64,000 nucleotides of DNA from an uncultured Bacilli bacterium (lineage in GTDB: Bacteria; Bacillota_I; Bacilli_A; RF39; UBA660): contig CAKPLN010000002.1 of assembly GCA_934167665.1 (NCBI GenBank), positions 1 to 64,000 on the forward strand, written 5' to 3'. The notes below the pieces were generated by a model, which saw only the letters and a program-made list of their open reading frames with translations, made no database searches and was not told where the DNA came from. The position numbers and the translations under genes were made by a program. The number at the start of each line of letters is the position of its first letter. The stretch's first letter is position 1. Positions 53,820 through 64,000 of the stretch are shown here, piece after piece.

Positions 53820-54359
53820 TTACTTTCTAAAAGGAATTCCAAGTCCATTTAATAAGTCAAATGATTCTTCGTTTGATTTAGCTGTTGTTACGAATACTAT
53901 ATCCATACCACGAACTTTTGCAACGTCATCATAATCAATTTCTGAGAAAATTAATTGTTCTTTAATTCCTAGTGTATAGTTTCCTCTGCCATCAAAAGCT
54001 TTAGCACTAACACCACGGAAGTCACGTACACGAGGTAGTGAAATTGCTATTAACTTATCCATAAAGTTATACATATTTTCTCCTCTTAGTGTAACTTTGC
54101 AACCAATGGCTTGACCTTCTCTTACTTTGAAACCAGCAATTGATTTCTTAGCTTTTGTAACTACTGGCTTTTGTCCAGCAATCTTAGTTAGGTCTGCTAC
54201 TGCGGCATCAATTAATTTAGAGTTTGATGTTGCATCACCAACACCAACATTAATAACAATTTTTTCTAGTTTTGGAACTTCCATAATTGACTTATAATTA
54301 TATTTACTCATTAAACTTGGAACAACTTCATTTAAGTATTTCTCTTTTAGGCGGTTCAT
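53820..54359 (-). CDS. rplE: 50S ribosomal protein L5
   Basis: A 179-residue 5S-rRNA-binding protein of the central protuberance. Signatures: [38 protein letters not shown] and [20 protein letters not shown]. It is in its usual place between rplX and rpsN. Confidence 0.98.
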   Translation of the reverse strand: MNRLKEKYLNEVVPSLMSKYNYKSIMEVPKLEKIVINVGVGDATSNSKLIDAAVADLTKIAGQKPVVTKAKKSIAGFKVREGQAIGCKVTLRGENMYNFMDKLIAISLPRVRDFRGVSAKAFDGRGNYTLGIKEQLIFSEIDYDDVAKVRGMDIVFVTTAKSNEESFDLLNGLGIPFRK

Positions 54360-54376
54360 AGTTACCCTCCTTCCAA

Positions 54377-54688
54377 TTAATCAAGCTTCTCGTTTGATTT
54401 TTTTGCTATTCTTATTTTTTTATCTGTTTTTGTATCAGTTGTATGTCCTATTCTAGTTCTTTTTTTAGTCTTAGGATCAATTATCATAACATTTGATGCA
54501 TGAATTGGTGCTTCTACTTCAAGAATACCACCACTTGCTTGTCCAGTAGGTTTTTGATGTTTCTTTACAATGTGAACACCTTCAACAACTACTTTATTTT
54601 CTTCTTTTAATGTTTTAATTATCTTTCCTGTTTTCCCTTTATCAGAACCAGCGATAACTACAACTTCATCTCCTACTTTAAAGTTCAT
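54377..54688 (-). CDS. rplX: 50S ribosomal protein L24
   Basis: A 103-residue assembly-initiator protein with the KOW motif [20 protein letters not shown] and [13 protein letters not shown]. Standard spc order after rplN. Confidence 0.97.
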   Translation of the reverse strand: MNFKVGDEVVVIAGSDKGKTGKIIKTLKEENKVVVEGVHIVKKHQKPTGQASGGILEVEAPIHASNVMIIDPKTKKRTRIGHTTDTKTDKKIRIAKKSNEKLD

Positions 54689-54701
54689 ATTTATCCTCCT
54701 C

Positions 54702-55070
54702 TTATAGTACTTCTTTTGCTAAAGATACTATTTTCATGTAATCTTTATCACGAAGTTCTCTTGCTACTGGTCCAAAAATACGAGTTCCTATCGGACTCTT
54801 GTCATCACGAATGATAACACAAGCATTGTCATCGAACTTAATATAACTTCCATCTTCACGACGAACGCCTTGACGACTACGAACGATAACTGCTTTTACA
54901 ACTTTTCCCTTTGGAATTGGTGAGTTTGGAATTGCACTTTTAACTGTTCCAACTACTACATCACCAATGTTACCTGTTTTTACTTTGCTACCACCTAGAA
55001 CACGAATTACTAATAATTCACGTGCACCAGAATTGTCAGCAACTTTCATACGGCTTTCTTGTTGTAACAT
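54702..55070 (-). CDS. rplN: 50S ribosomal protein L14
   Basis: A 122-residue protein of the subunit interface. Signatures: [31 protein letters not shown] and [20 protein letters not shown]. It is the first gene of the classical spc operon, here continuous with S10. Confidence 0.98.
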   Translation of the reverse strand: MLQQESRMKVADNSGARELLVIRVLGGSKVKTGNIGDVVVGTVKSAIPNSPIPKGKVVKAVIVRSRQGVRREDGSYIKFDDNACVIIRDDKSPIGTRIFGPVARELRDKDYMKIVSLAKEVL

Positions 55071-55098
55071 AGATTATTCCTCCTTCTCATCTCTAGCG

Positions 55099-55359
55099 TT
55101 AAATAATAACTGCTTCTTTTACGATTTCTTTTAAATAGAAATGCTTAGTTTTTGATAATGGTCTAGTTTCTACTATACGTACAGTATCTCCAACTTTAGC
55201 AATGTTCTTTTCATCATGTACACAATATTTTTTAGAGCTTTTTACTCTTTTGTGATATAACGGATGGTTTTTATAAGTTTCTACTAAAACAGTGATTGTC
55301 TTATCGTTAGTTGCACTTATAACTTTTCCAACTAACTCTTTTCTTACTTTATTTTCCAC
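55099..55359 (-). CDS. rpsQ: 30S ribosomal protein S17
   Basis: An 86-residue OB-fold primary 16S-binding protein. Signatures: [39 protein letters not shown] and [17 protein letters not shown]. The start is GTG at 55359 with AGGAGGGTAATAAA upstream. Confidence 0.96.
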   Translation of the reverse strand: MENKVRKELVGKVISATNDKTITVLVETYKNHPLYHKRVKSSKKYCVHDEKNIAKVGDTVRIVETRPLSKTKHFYLKEIVKEAVII

Positions 55360-55371
55360 TTTATTACCCTC

Positions 55372-55566
55372 CTACTCGCTAATCTCACGTTCTCTTAGAA
55401 CGGTTTTATATCTTGCAACGGTGTGTCTTAAATCTCTGATTCTAGAAGGTTTTTCTAGGTTTCCTGTTGCTTGTTGGAAACGTAAATTAAATAATTCTTC
55501 TTTGGCTTCAACTAATTTTTTGTTGATTTCTTCTGTTGATAATTCTCTAATCTCTTTAACCTTCAT
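55372..55566 (-). CDS. rpmC: 50S ribosomal protein L29
   Basis: A 64-residue two-helix protein near the tunnel exit. [39 protein letters not shown] match. The start at 55566 overlaps the rplP stop by 11 bases and is preceded by GGTGGTGA, which lies within rplP: translation is coupled. Confidence 0.95.
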   Translation of the reverse strand: MKVKEIRELSTEEINKKLVEAKEELFNLRFQQATGNLEKPSRIRDLRHTVARYKTVLREREISE

Positions 55567-55987
55567 TTGTTTCACCACCATTTTCTTTCATTACGAATTT
55601 TGTTGCTATTGGTAATTTATGAGAGGCAAGACGTAAAGCTTCACGTGCAGTTGCTTCATCAACTCCAGAAATTTCAAACATGATTTTTCCTTCCTTAACT
55701 ACAGCAACCCAACCTTCAACGTTACCTTTACCTTTTCCTTGTCTTGTACCAATTGGTTTTTTTGTTAATGGCATGTGTGGAAAAATATTAATCCATACTT
55801 TACCACCACGTTTCATATAACGTGTCATTGCAATACGAGCAGCTTCAATTTGATTAGCAGTAATCCAAGCTCCTTCTTTTGCTTGTAAACCATATTCACC
55901 AAAATGTAATTCTCTATTTCCACGAGATCTTCCTTCGTAAGGTAATCTATGAACACGACGATATTTTGTTCTTGACGGTATTAACAT
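55556..55987 (-). CDS. rplP: 50S ribosomal protein L16
   Basis: A 143-residue A-site-side protein of the 50S subunit. Signatures: [40 protein letters not shown] and [20 protein letters not shown]. It follows rpsC by one base. Confidence 0.97.
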   Translation of the reverse strand: MLIPSRTKYRRVHRLPYEGRSRGNRELHFGEYGLQAKEGAWITANQIEAARIAMTRYMKRGGKVWINIFPHMPLTKKPIGTRQGKGKGNVEGWVAVVKEGKIMFEISGVDEATAREALRLASHKLPIATKFVMKENGGETNEG

Positions 55988-55988
55988 A

Positions 55989-56639
55989 TTAATTACCTCC
56001 TTTAGCCTTTTTGTTTAGGATTTCTCCTTTATAGATCCATACCTTTACACCAATTTTTCCAAATGTTGTATCAGCTTCTGCTGTTGCATAATCAACGTCA
56101 GCTCTTAATGTATGTAGAGGAATAGTTCCTTCTGTGTATCCTTCGCTACGAGCCATATCTGCTCCACCTAAACGTCCAGATACTGATGTTTTAATTCCTT
56201 TAGCTCCTGCTTTCATAGCGTTTTTAATAGCACGCTTTTGAGCCATACGGAATGATGCTCTATTAGTAATTTGATTTGCAATTGAATCTGCAACTAATTG
56301 AGCGTTTAAATCTGCTTTTTTAATATCAACGATTGAAATTTGAACATTCTCATCAGCAATTTTTGATAATTGTTTCTTTAGTTTTTCAATTGTTTCTCCA
56401 CCTTGACCAATCATCATACCAGGTTTAGAAGTATGAATTACAACTTCGCATCTTTTAGCTGTTCTTTCAATTTCAACTTTAGCAATACCAGCACCATTTA
56501 AGTTCTTTTCTAAATATTCACGAATTTTTATATCTTTATTCAAAACTTTTGAAAAGTCGTTACTGTTAGCATACCACTTAGCTTCCCAGTCTTTATTGAT
56601 ACCAAGTCTAAGTCCATTAGGATTTACCTTTTGTCCCAT
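55989..56639 (-). CDS. rpsC: 30S ribosomal protein S3
   Basis: A 216-residue protein at the mRNA entry channel. It has an N-terminal KH domain with the GxxG loop ([19 protein letters not shown]) and a C-terminal domain [20 protein letters not shown]. It is in S10-operon order after rplV. Confidence 0.98.
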   Translation of the reverse strand: MGQKVNPNGLRLGINKDWEAKWYANSNDFSKVLNKDIKIREYLEKNLNGAGIAKVEIERTAKRCEVVIHTSKPGMMIGQGGETIEKLKKQLSKIADENVQISIVDIKKADLNAQLVADSIANQITNRASFRMAQKRAIKNAMKAGAKGIKTSVSGRLGGADMARSEGYTEGTIPLHTLRADVDYATAEADTTFGKIGVKVWIYKGEILNKKAKGGN

Positions 56640-56654
56640 TTTGTAACCTCCTTA

Positions 56655-56990
56655 TTAGTTTCTTGTAGCCACTTCTATAATAATGTGACTAGTTCTATGA
56701 TCTTTGTGTCCAATATGAGAACGTGAATCAAATAAATGACGTTTCATAACAGGACCAGCATCTACTCTTGCTTCTTTTACATACAATGTTTCAGCTTTTG
56801 CACCATTATTATTAACAGCGTTAGCAATAGCAGAGTCTAATACTTTTTTTGTAAGTCTTGCTGACTTATTATTAACATTACTCAATATGGTTAATGCTTC
56901 TTGAACATTTTTACCACGAATTAGGTCTGCTACTAAGCGAGCTCTAATAGGCGATACTCTAAGTCCTTTAGCAATTGCTTTTGCTTCCAT
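56655..56990 (-). CDS. rplV: 50S ribosomal protein L22
   Basis: A 111-residue protein that lines the exit tunnel. Signatures: KAIAKGLRVSPIRARLVADL, IRGKNVQEALTIL and the tunnel loop region MKRHLFDSRSHIGHKDHRTS (where macrolide-resistance changes occur in other species). Order is standard. Confidence 0.97.
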   Translation of the reverse strand: MEAKAIAKGLRVSPIRARLVADLIRGKNVQEALTILSNVNNKSARLTKKVLDSAIANAVNNNGAKAETLYVKEARVDAGPVMKRHLFDSRSHIGHKDHRTSHIIIEVATRN

Positions 56991-57015
56991 ATATTTACCC
57001 TCCTAGTCATTATTT

Positions 57016-57285
57016 TTATTTCTTTTTGTCTGAACCATGTCCACCAAATTTACGTGTTAGTGCAAATTCACCTAATTTATGTCCAACCATATCTTCAGTA
57101 ACATAAACTGGTATGAATTCTTTACCATTATGAACTGCAAATGTATGTCCAATAAAATCAGGAAAAATAGTGGAACGGCGTGACCAAGTTTTAATGACTT
57201 CTTTTTTTCCAGATTTATTTAATTCTTGAACCCTTTTTAGTAATCTATCGAAAACGTAAGGGCCCTTCTTTAAACTTCTTGCCAT
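57016..57285 (-). CDS. rpsS: 30S ribosomal protein S19
   Basis: An 89-residue 30S head protein. Signatures: [40 protein letters not shown] and [17 protein letters not shown]. It lies between rplB and rplV. Confidence 0.98.
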   Translation of the reverse strand: MARSLKKGPYVFDRLLKRVQELNKSGKKEVIKTWSRRSTIFPDFIGHTFAVHNGKEFIPVYVTEDMVGHKLGEFALTRKFGGHGSDKKK

Positions 57286-57302
57286 TCTTTAATCATCCTT
57301 TC

Positions 57303-58133
57303 CTATTTACTATTACGACGACGTACTATGAACTTGTCAGATTGTTTTTTCTTACGTGTCTTCAATCCAAGAGCTGGTTTACCCCAAGGTGTCATTGGTG
57401 CTTTACGTCCTACTGGAGCACGTCCTTCACCACCACCATGTGGATGGTCGTTAGGGTTCATAACAGAACCACGAACTGTTGGGCGGATACCCATGTGACG
57501 TTTACGTCCAGCTGTACCAACTTTAACTAGTGAAGAATCTTCATTTCCAACTTCTCCAACTGTTGCCATACAAGTTCCTAATACTTTTCTTTGTTCACCA
57601 CTTGATAAACGAATCATTACGTAATTTCCTTCTCTACCAAGGATTTGAGCAGAACTACCAGCAGATCTAGCTAATTCTCCTCCTTTTCCTGGACGAAGTT
57701 CAACGTTATGAATCATTGTACCTACTGGTATATTCATAATTGGTAAGGCATTACCAACTTTGATATCAGCGTTGTCACCAGTTTCAACTGTCATTCCAAC
57801 AGTTAAACCTTTAGGTGCAATTATGTATCTTTTTTCTCCATCAGCATAATTTATTAATGCGATGTTTGCAGTTCTATTTGGATCATATTCTATGCTTGCT
57901 ACTGATCCAGGTACGTTTAATTTATTTCTTTTAAAATCAATGATACGATATTTTCTCTTTTCTCCACCACCGTGATGACGAACTGTTATCTTACCTTGAT
58001 TGTTGCGGCCACCGTTTTTCTTAACAGTAACTACAAGAGATTTTTCAGGAGTACTAGTAGTTATTTCTTCATTAATTAATGTACTCATTTTTCTACGTCC
58101 TGGTGTAGTAGGTTTATAATTTCTGATTGCCAT
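57303..58133 (-). CDS. rplB: 50S ribosomal protein L2
   Basis: A 276-residue protein needed for subunit joining and peptidyl transfer. Signatures: [40 protein letters not shown] and [20 protein letters not shown] with the functionally important histidine. Length normal. Confidence 0.98.
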   Translation of the reverse strand: MAIRNYKPTTPGRRKMSTLINEEITTSTPEKSLVVTVKKNGGRNNQGKITVRHHGGGEKRKYRIIDFKRNKLNVPGSVASIEYDPNRTANIALINYADGEKRYIIAPKGLTVGMTVETGDNADIKVGNALPIMNIPVGTMIHNVELRPGKGGELARSAGSSAQILGREGNYVMIRLSSGEQRKVLGTCMATVGEVGNEDSSLVKVGTAGRKRHMGIRPTVRGSVMNPNDHPHGGGEGRAPVGRKAPMTPWGKPALGLKTRKKKQSDKFIVRRRNSK

Positions 58134-58147
58134 AATTTATCTCCTCC

Positions 58148-58432
58148 TTAACCAAGATTAATTGTTTGACCTTCTGCAAGGGTAACAATTGCTTTCTTAT
58201 AACGATTAGTTAAGCCAGTGTAACGACCAACTCTTCTTTTTTTAGGTTTTACATTCAAAGTTCTAATTGAAGTAACCTTTACTTTAAATATTTTCTCTAT
58301 TGCTTCTTTAATCTCTAACTTATTTGCTTTAGGATCAACTTTGAAAGTATATTTTCCTTCACTTTGAGCAGCTTGAGATTTTTCAGTAACAACTGGTGCT
58401 TTGATTATTTCTAAATATTTTGTGTCTTTCAT
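58148..58432 (-). CDS. rplW: 50S ribosomal protein L23
   Basis: A 94-residue protein at the tunnel exit that docks trigger factor and SRP. Signatures: [40 protein letters not shown] and [17 protein letters not shown]. Its ATG overlaps the rplD stop by one base. Confidence 0.97.
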   Translation of the reverse strand: MKDTKYLEIIKAPVVTEKSQAAQSEGKYTFKVDPKANKLEIKEAIEKIFKVKVTSIRTLNVKPKKRRVGRYTGLTNRYKKAIVTLAEGQTINLG

Positions 58433-59058
58433 TATTTAAGCACCTCCTCAATGTTTTTTAAAGCTTCTTCTGTAACTACAACTACATCAGTTCCAACTAC
58501 ATCTAATACATTAATTTCATCTGCTAAAATTAGTACTAAATTTGGAATGTTTCTAGAAGCTAAAATTAAATTATCATCAAACTCATTAACTACTAATAAA
58601 ACTTTTTTATCAGCTATTTTTAAGTTTGTAAGTAGATTCATCATTTCTTTTGTTTTTGGAGTTTCTAAAGTTATATTTTCTAATACAACGATAGCTTTTT
58701 CCATTGCCTTATCAGAAAGTGCTGATTTTAAAGCAAGTCTTCTTTCTTTACGGTTTTGTTTTTTACTATAGTCTCTAGGTACTGGAGTTCCATAATTTCC
58801 TCCACCTACCCATTGAACGGCTCTAATAGATCCTTGGCGGGCACGACCTGTTCCCTTTTGTCTCCATGGCTTTCTACCACCACCGCTAACTTCTGCACGA
58901 TTTTTAGTTTTATGTGTTCCTTGTCTTAAAGATGCCATTGTTAAAATTATTGCATCATTTAAAACAGCTTTATTTGGAGTAATTCCAAATATTTCTTCGT
59001 TTAAATTAATGTCCTTTACTTTTTCACCTTTTAGATTTAAAAGTTCTACTTTTTTCAT
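58432..59058 (-). CDS. rplD: 50S ribosomal protein L4
   Basis: A 208-residue protein with the extended tunnel loop ([40 protein letters not shown]). In E. coli L4 represses the S10 operon. It follows rplC after a 65-base spacer that contains no gene. Confidence 0.97.
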   Translation of the reverse strand: MKKVELLNLKGEKVKDINLNEEIFGITPNKAVLNDAIILTMASLRQGTHKTKNRAEVSGGGRKPWRQKGTGRARQGSIRAVQWVGGGNYGTPVPRDYSKKQNRKERRLALKSALSDKAMEKAIVVLENITLETPKTKEMMNLLTNLKIADKKVLLVVNEFDDNLILASRNIPNLVLILADEINVLDVVGTDVVVVTEEALKNIEEVLK

Positions 59059-59123
59059 TTACGATTCCTCCTTTCATCACTCATATTAAATGTTCGTTAT
59101 CTATTATTTATATTTTGTGATGA

Positions 59124-59834
59124 TTATTCAACTGTTGTTTCTTCTGCAACTTCTTCAACAACTACTGGTTCTTCATAACTTACTAAATCAGCAGCGTCTT
59201 TTTTTGTATTAGATTTTTTAACTGCAGTGCGAATCATAACAAATGATTTCTTTGGACCTGGAACATTACCTTTAACTAAAATTATATTATTTTCAGTATC
59301 AACAGATACTACTTCAAGATTTTGAACTGTTCTTTGAACATATCCCATTTGACCAGGCATTTTCTTACCTTTTAATACGTGCATTGGTAATAATGTACCT
59401 AGTGAACCAACACCTCTATGGTATTGTGAACCGTGACCCATAGGTCCTCTAGTTTGATTGTAACGTTTAATTACACCTTGGAAACCTTTACCTTTACTAG
59501 TTCCAGTAACGTCTACCATTTCCCCTGCTTCGAAAACGTCTACATTAATAGTTTGACCTAAAGTGTAGTCATTAACATTTACTCCTCTAATTTCTCTTAA
59601 GAAGCGCTTAGGTGTAGTGTTTGCTTTGTTTGTATGACCCATTTGTGGTTTGTTGCTTAACTTTTCTCTGATTGTGTCAGTTGCAAGTTGAATTGCTTCA
59701 TAACCATCTTTTTCTACTGTTTTAATTTGAGTAACAACATTTGGTTCTACTTCAATAACAGTAACCGGAATTAGTTTACCTTCTTTAGTGAAAACTTGAG
59801 TCATTCCGATCTTTTTACCTAAGATTCCTTTCAT
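59124..59834 (-). CDS. rplC: 50S ribosomal protein L3
   Basis: A 236-residue assembly initiator near the peptidyl-transferase centre. Signatures: [40 protein letters not shown] and [20 protein letters not shown]. The C-terminus has an extra acidic tail of about 25 residues ([16 protein letters not shown]) beyond the usual end. The start is the ATG at 59834, eight bases after GGAGG; the frame also begins at 59849, overlapping rpsJ. Confidence 0.96.
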   Translation of the reverse strand: MKGILGKKIGMTQVFTKEGKLIPVTVIEVEPNVVTQIKTVEKDGYEAIQLATDTIREKLSNKPQMGHTNKANTTPKRFLREIRGVNVNDYTLGQTINVDVFEAGEMVDVTGTSKGKGFQGVIKRYNQTRGPMGHGSQYHRGVGSLGTLLPMHVLKGKKMPGQMGYVQRTVQNLEVVSVDTENNIILVKGNVPGPKKSFVMIRTAVKKSNTKKDAADLVSYEEPVVVEEVAEETTVE

Positions 59835-59848
59835 TACATTTTCCTCCA

Positions 59849-60160
59849 TTATTTAGTTTTGATTTCAATATCTACTCCGCTTGGTAAGTCTAAGTGGGCT
59901 AAAGCCTCAATAGTCTCCTTGCTTGGATTTTTGATTTCAATAAGTCTTTTGTGTGTACGCATTTCGAATTGTTCACGTGAATCTTTGTACTTATGTACAG
60001 CTCTTAAGATTGTAAACTTTTCAACTTTTGTTGGAAGTGGTACTGGTCCTGAAATCATTCCACCTGATCTCTTAACAGTCTCTACAATTTTCTTAGCTGC
60101 ATTGTCTAAAATTCTGTGATCGTATGCTTTAATTCTGATGCTTATTTTTTCTGTTGACAT
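59849..60160 (-). CDS. rpsJ: 30S ribosomal protein S10
   Basis: A 103-residue 30S head protein that also acts as NusE in antitermination. Signatures: [40 protein letters not shown] and [18 protein letters not shown]. It is the first gene of the long superoperon. GGGAGGATTTTAA precedes its ATG. Confidence 0.98.
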   Translation of the reverse strand: MSTEKISIRIKAYDHRILDNAAKKIVETVKRSGGMISGPVPLPTKVEKFTILRAVHKYKDSREQFEMRTHKRLIEIKNPSKETIEALAHLDLPSGVDIEIKTK

Positions 60161-60283
60161 TTAAAATCCTCCCTTCGCCTATATCTAGTATAGACTTGCT
60201 CCGTGCAAATAACCCGATAACTTGTTAACAACTTAACCCGGTGTATCGGCAACCTTGCACATCTAAGCAGTCACACGAAACTA
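60161..60283 (-). promoter_or_regulatory. Structured leader of the S10 operon
   Basis: A 120-base leader that folds into a long hairpin: GTGCAA (minus strand) pairs with TTGCAC, and CGATA with TATCG inside it. The structure and position suggest a transcript leader for attenuation or ribosomal-protein feedback. No known family is assigned. Confidence 0.55.
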
Positions 60284-60312
60284 ATTATAACAGTATAATC
60301 GTGTAAATGCAA
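60284..60312 (-). promoter_or_regulatory. Promoter of the S10-spc-alpha superoperon
   Basis: On the minus strand, TTGCAT (60312-60307) and TATAAT (60289-60284) with a 17-base spacer. It probably drives all genes down to rplQ. The spacer up to dinB shows nothing else. Confidence 0.72.
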
Positions 60313-60411
60313 GAATTTTTTGTTGATTTTTGCTTTTTTCTAAGTATCACCAATCAATTTTTATTTTTTTGCTATGTAAACCTTTAAAATTTCTGATTAT
60401 GAAAGTAATAA

Positions 60412-61629
60412 TCATAATTTATTTGTTTTATTAATGTCTCTTACTTTTAATGAGGCTGTTGTAATTATGGATTTGCCAAATTTTTGATTAATATTATCTA
60501 TGGTCTTTTGAACCTCATCTGATTCAGTTTCTTCGTTTACTTCACTTTCGAAGATGGTTAATTGCTTTTCACACTTTTCTGATAAATCAGCAAGGCGTAG
60601 CCCGATTAAGCGAATTAAATCATCTTTATAATTTTTATTAAAGATATCTACAACAGTTTCATAAATTTTTTTTGTATTGTTACTTGGATTTACCAATTTT
60701 TCTTGAGCAGAATATGATATAAAATTATTTGTTTTAAAAAAGACAGCTACCGTTTTGGCGTATTGCTTTTTCAGTCTTAGTTCTCTTGTTACTTCTTCTG
60801 TAAAACACAATAAAATCTCTTTTAATTTATCCCTGTTTGAGCAGTCATAAGGAAGAGTTTTAGATATACTAACGCTCGTTGTTTTATTGGAACGTGGTTC
60901 TACCTTTGTATCATCAATACCCCAAGCAGCTCTTTTTAAATAGGTGGCTTGATTTTTGAAATGTTTATATAATAATTTGTCATCAGCATTTGCTAATTGA
61001 CCAATTGTATATATGTTTAATTTATTTAAAAGTTGCTTACTACTTTTACCAACCATTAACAGATCACCTACTGCTAATGGCCATAACTTCTGCTTAATCT
61101 CTTCATTATATAAGGTATGAACTTTATCTGGCTTTTCAAAATCAGAGGCCATTTTAGCGCACAGTTTGTTGTTGGCAATTCCTATATTAACTGTATAACC
61201 AAATTGTTCCTTCACCGATTCTCTAATTTTATTAGCAAGTGCCAAATAATCATTATATAAGTAGTTTGTTCCAGTCATATCGAGAAAACATTCATCTATT
61301 GAAAACTTTTCCATGGCAGGGGAATACGTAGATAAATATGAAAATAACTCGTCTGACTTTTTTCTATACCAATCATAGTCAGGTGGAAATACTTTTAGAT
61401 ATGGACATTTCTGTTTCGCTTGATAAATTGTTTCGGCGGTTACAACATTATACTTCTTGGCAATTGGAGACTTGGCTAAAACGATACCATGTCTTTTTTT
61501 CTCATCACCGCCTATTATAGAAGGAATTTTTCTAATATCAGTTTTATATCCCTCACTTAATAATTTTATGGCACTCCATGATAAAAAGGCATTGTTTACA
61601 TCAATATGAAATATAATTCTTTGACCCAT
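60412..61629 (-). CDS. dinB: DNA polymerase IV (Y-family)
   Basis: A 405-residue low-fidelity polymerase that bypasses DNA lesions. The catalytic N-terminus is FHIDVNNAFLSWSAI with the first metal Asp, followed by YSPAMEKFSIDECFLDMTG with the Asp-Glu pair. It continues with the little finger segment SVSISKTLPYDCSNRDKLKE. The alanine in NNAF is the steric-gate region variant (F/Y usual). The start is the ATG at 61629 after AGGTGATATT. The longer frame to 61674 lacks such a site. Confidence 0.93.
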   Translation of the reverse strand: MGQRIIFHIDVNNAFLSWSAIKLLSEGYKTDIRKIPSIIGGDEKKRHGIVLAKSPIAKKYNVVTAETIYQAKQKCPYLKVFPPDYDWYRKKSDELFSYLSTYSPAMEKFSIDECFLDMTGTNYLYNDYLALANKIRESVKEQFGYTVNIGIANNKLCAKMASDFEKPDKVHTLYNEEIKQKLWPLAVGDLLMVGKSSKQLLNKLNIYTIGQLANADDKLLYKHFKNQATYLKRAAWGIDDTKVEPRSNKTTSVSISKTLPYDCSNRDKLKEILLCFTEEVTRELRLKKQYAKTVAVFFKTNNFISYSAQEKLVNPSNNTKKIYETVVDIFNKNYKDDLIRLIGLRLADLSEKCEKQLTIFESEVNEETESDEVQKTIDNINQKFGKSIITTASLKVRDINKTNKL

Positions 61630-61755
61630 AATATCACCTGTCTTCATTATAGAACGTTTTTTCGATAATAGCAATTCCTTAGTTTCTTTGTGTAATCTCG
61701 TAGTTTACATATTATTTTTTTAATTTAGTACATAATAAAACTAGTTGGTGATGTT

Positions 61756-62007
61756 ATGAACAAATATGAAATTAATATATATGAACAAATTGCTAGAAAT
61801 ATAAAAAAATATAGAAAAATGGCTGGCATAACACAAGCTGTTTTGGCTGAGAAAGTTGGCGTTTCTCATGAATTTATAAGAAGGATAGAGTCTAAAAAGG
61901 GAGCCAAAACATTTTCTGTTGATACTATATGGAAAATATCATTGGCCCTTAATGTTGAGCCAGGAAAATTCTTTGATGTAGATATAGATGAGACAATAAA
62001 TAGTTGA
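61756..62007 (+). CDS. XRE-family helix-turn-helix regulator
   Basis: An 83-residue DNA-binding protein consisting of a single HTH domain: IARNIKKYRKMAGITQAVLAEKVGVSHEFIRRIESKKG (quoted only as ITQAVLAEKVGVSHEFIRRI, the turn and recognition helix). The last 20 residues (LNVEPGKFFDVDIDE) match stand-alone Cro/C1-like regulators, including controller-type proteins. The ribosome site GGTGAT lies five bases before the ATG. The target is unknown. Confidence 0.9.
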   Translation: MNKYEINIYEQIARNIKKYRKMAGITQAVLAEKVGVSHEFIRRIESKKGAKTFSVDTIWKISLALNVEPGKFFDVDIDETINS

Positions 62008-62042
62008 GTTAAGTTTGATTCGTTATGCTGAGCTGATTTTTA

Positions 62043-62077
62043 TAAAAAAAACTACCTTTATATTGGGTAGTTTTTTA
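62043..62077. terminator. Bidirectional terminator between XRE gene and membrane-protein gene
   Basis: AAAACTACC pairs with GGGTAGTTTT around an 8-base loop with A- and T-runs. Confidence 0.8.
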
Positions 62078-62089
62078 TGACTTTAAATA

Positions 62090-62368
62090 TTATTTATTGA
62101 ATTCGCCAAGTGTATAACTTCTTACAATGTTACAAGCAAATGTAAATAAAAATGATAGTGGTAATGCCATCATAAGAGTTACTTTAAATTCCATATGGTT
62201 CCCTTGTACATATTCAATAATATCTAGTAAGCTAGGTGCTCCTATTATTATAAATAGTAATAAAGAAAATATTACGGCTCCTACAAGAGATTGTATAGCT
62301 AGTGAAATAATATATCTTATTTTAGCTTCTTTTTTTTCTTGAATTGCTTTTTTAGATAATCTTCCCAT
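62090..62368 (-). CDS. Small two-helix membrane protein
   Basis: A 92-residue protein with a charged N-terminus (KKAIQEKKEAKIRY) and two membrane helices (SLVGAVIFSLLLFIIIGAPS and TLMMALPLSFLFTFACNIV). No family is recognised. The AAGGAG ribosome site is upstream. It is separated from gpmI by 65 bases and could be part of the same transcript. Confidence 0.7.
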   Translation of the reverse strand: MGRLSKKAIQEKKEAKIRYIISLAIQSLVGAVIFSLLLFIIIGAPSLLDIIEYVQGNHMEFKVTLMMALPLSFLFTFACNIVRSYTLGEFNK

Positions 62369-62433
62369 CTTTTTACTCCTTCCTTATTTTATTAAATCAT
62401 ATCACATTTATTTTTAAATTTAAATATTTTTTG

Positions 62434-63927
62434 TTACTTTATTAAACTTTCTCCTGTCATATCTAGTGGAACTGGTAGATTTAATAAGTGCAATAAAGTT
62501 GGAGCGATATCACCTAGTTTACCATTTTTTAAACTGATACCTTTCTTAGTAATAATAAATGGTACTAAATTAGTAGTGTGTGAAGTCATAACGTTTCCTT
62601 CTTCATCAATCATTTCTTCACAGTTACCATGATCGGCAGTTATTACCATAATTCCACCTAATTCTTGAACTTTTTCATAAATTTTTTCTAAGCAGTCATC
62701 TAAAGTTTCAACAGCCTTAATGGCGGCATTTAAAACTCCCGTATGCCCAACCATATCACCATTAGCAAAATTTAAAATTACTAAATCAAAATTTTGAAGC
62801 TCTCTTAAAAGTGCATCAGTAACTTCATAAGCACTCATTTCTGGTTTTAAATCATATGTCGCTACTTTAGGAGATGGTATTAAAATCTTCTTTTCACCTG
62901 GATAGTCAACTTCTTTTCCACCATCGAAGAAAAATGTTACGTGGGCATATTTTTCGGTTTCAGCAATTCTTAGTTGTGTTAGTCCATGACTTGCTACATA
63001 TTCGCCAAGTATGTTATTTAATTTAGGATCGTTGTAGGCATGAGGAGCTTTTACAGATTCAACAACTGGCAGCATAGTTACAACTTTTAGATTTTTAAAT
63101 CTTTTAACTGGCATGTCATTGAAATCAGGATTAGTTAAAGCTGTTAGTATTTCTCTTAATCGATCTTTTCTAAAATTAAATACTATTAAACCATCATTCT
63201 CAGCAATCATACCATTTTCATCAAAAATTGTTGGTATTAAAAATTCATCTGTTATATTATTCTTATAACTTTCTTCTATAAACTCTTGTATAGAAGTAGC
63301 TTTAGGCCCAATGCCATTAACAATAACATCATAGGCTTTAATTAAACGGTCATAGTTGTTATCTCTATCCATACCGTAGTAACGTCCACCTATTGTCGCT
63401 ATTTTGCCAACTCCATTTAAGGCATTAGATACTTCTTCAATATATAAATATGCACTTGTTGGTGACACATCACGACCATCAGTAAATAGATGTAAGTAAA
63501 CATTATTTATATTTTGCTTACGACAAAGTTCAATTAGGGCTAGTAAGTGATTAATATGGGAGTGAACTCCACCGTCACTTATTAATCCCATGATATGTAG
63601 TTTAGATTTATTTTGTTTAGTATGTTCTATAACCTTAAGTATTTCTATATTTTCATAGAATGTCTTATCTTCAATACTTTTATTTATTAATTCAAGCGGC
63701 TGATATACAATTCTACCAGCACCAATATTCATATGACCAACTTCACTATTACCCATTTGGCCCTTTGGCAAACCAACTGCTTGAGAAGAAGCCTCTAATG
63801 TTGTATGTGGGTATTCATTCCATAATCTATTAAAAACAGGATTATTGGCTAAGGCTACAGCATTACCTTTTGTTTCTTGACGAAGGCCATAGCCATCTAA
63901 AATTGTTAAAATAACTGGTTTTTTCAT
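62434..63927 (-). CDS. gpmI: 2,3-bisphosphoglycerate-independent phosphoglycerate mutase
   Basis: Interconverts 3- and 2-phosphoglycerate in glycolysis by a manganese/serine mechanism. Segments TILDGYGLRQ (metal Asp), MGNSEVGHMNIGAGR (the phosphoserine nucleophile), LFTDGRDVSPTSA, GGRYYGMDRDN and ITADHGNCEEMIDEEGN are all canonical. The length is 497 residues. The start is the ATG at 63927 with AGGAGG seven bases upstream. The 46-base stretch to the window end contains no gene. Confidence 0.97.
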   Translation of the reverse strand: MKKPVILTILDGYGLRQETKGNAVALANNPVFNRLWNEYPHTTLEASSQAVGLPKGQMGNSEVGHMNIGAGRIVYQPLELINKSIEDKTFYENIEILKVIEHTKQNKSKLHIMGLISDGGVHSHINHLLALIELCRKQNINNVYLHLFTDGRDVSPTSAYLYIEEVSNALNGVGKIATIGGRYYGMDRDNNYDRLIKAYDVIVNGIGPKATSIQEFIEESYKNNITDEFLIPTIFDENGMIAENDGLIVFNFRKDRLREILTALTNPDFNDMPVKRFKNLKVVTMLPVVESVKAPHAYNDPKLNNILGEYVASHGLTQLRIAETEKYAHVTFFFDGGKEVDYPGEKKILIPSPKVATYDLKPEMSAYEVTDALLRELQNFDLVILNFANGDMVGHTGVLNAAIKAVETLDDCLEKIYEKVQELGGIMVITADHGNCEEMIDEEGNVMTSHTTNLVPFIITKKGISLKNGKLGDIAPTLLHLLNLPVPLDMTGESLIK

Positions 63928-64000
63928 ATTGTTCCTCCTAGATTTTATTATCATTTAAGCAAAATGCGGCATATATTGGGATGTAACGTACATCCTTTCT

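Overview
The window is AT-rich chromosomal DNA of a low-GC Gram-positive bacterium. The evidence is the classical Bacilli S10-spc-alpha ribosomal operon order, a zinc-binding S14, cell-wall amidases, an EssC-type secretion ATPase, Shine-Dalgarno sites of the AGGAGG type and TTGACA/TATAAT promoters. UGA is used as a stop, so this is not a mycoplasma code. I infer an uncultured Bacilli lineage of the gut type. The species cannot be named from the sequence alone.

Left part (1-9.6 kb): the 5' end of a 16S rRNA gene (minus strand) with its promoter, then scattered housekeeping genes: ntdp, a DUF308 membrane protein, gpsA, an unassigned protein, tRNA-Trp, a GNAT acetyltransferase, a flavin-reductase-like protein, an operon of adenosine deaminase + PflA-like radical SAM + ferredoxin-thioredoxin-reductase-like protein, and a secreted thioredoxin-like protein.

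Mobile element (about 10.69-25.14 kb): a roughly 14.4 kb integrative element sits inside a cell-wall amidase gene, whose N-terminal half lies at 25.1-25.4 kb and whose C-terminal half with five LysM repeats lies at 9.6-10.68 kb. The ends carry a 13-bp inverted repeat. The element encodes a large serine recombinase, an HTH protein, TnpV, a DinD homologue, and a tight five-gene operon: a PD-(D/E)XK/DUF5655 protein, type III Mod, type III Res, a TcmP-like protein and a radical-SAM-like three-Cys protein. This is a mobile defence island with an uncommon gene composition.

Middle (25.4-45.8 kb): a structured non-coding RNA candidate of about 330 nt, prs, htrA overlapped by an Abi_2 (HEPN) gene, a zinc phospholipase C-like protein, a degenerate SpoIID-like protein, and a compact type VII secretion-like cluster (EssC, EsaB/YukD-like, two small helical proteins). 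It continues with a CwlD-like amidase, a ZIP transporter, a holin/M23 lysis pair, rpsI-rplM, two unknown genes, truA, and two degraded EcfA-type ABC ATPases with no EcfT.

Right part (46.0-64 kb): the complete S10-spc-alpha superoperon from rpsJ to rplQ (minus strand) with secY, adk, map, infA, rpmJ and rpoA. There is no rpmD (L30). Beyond it are a Y-family polymerase, an XRE regulator, a small membrane protein and gpmI.
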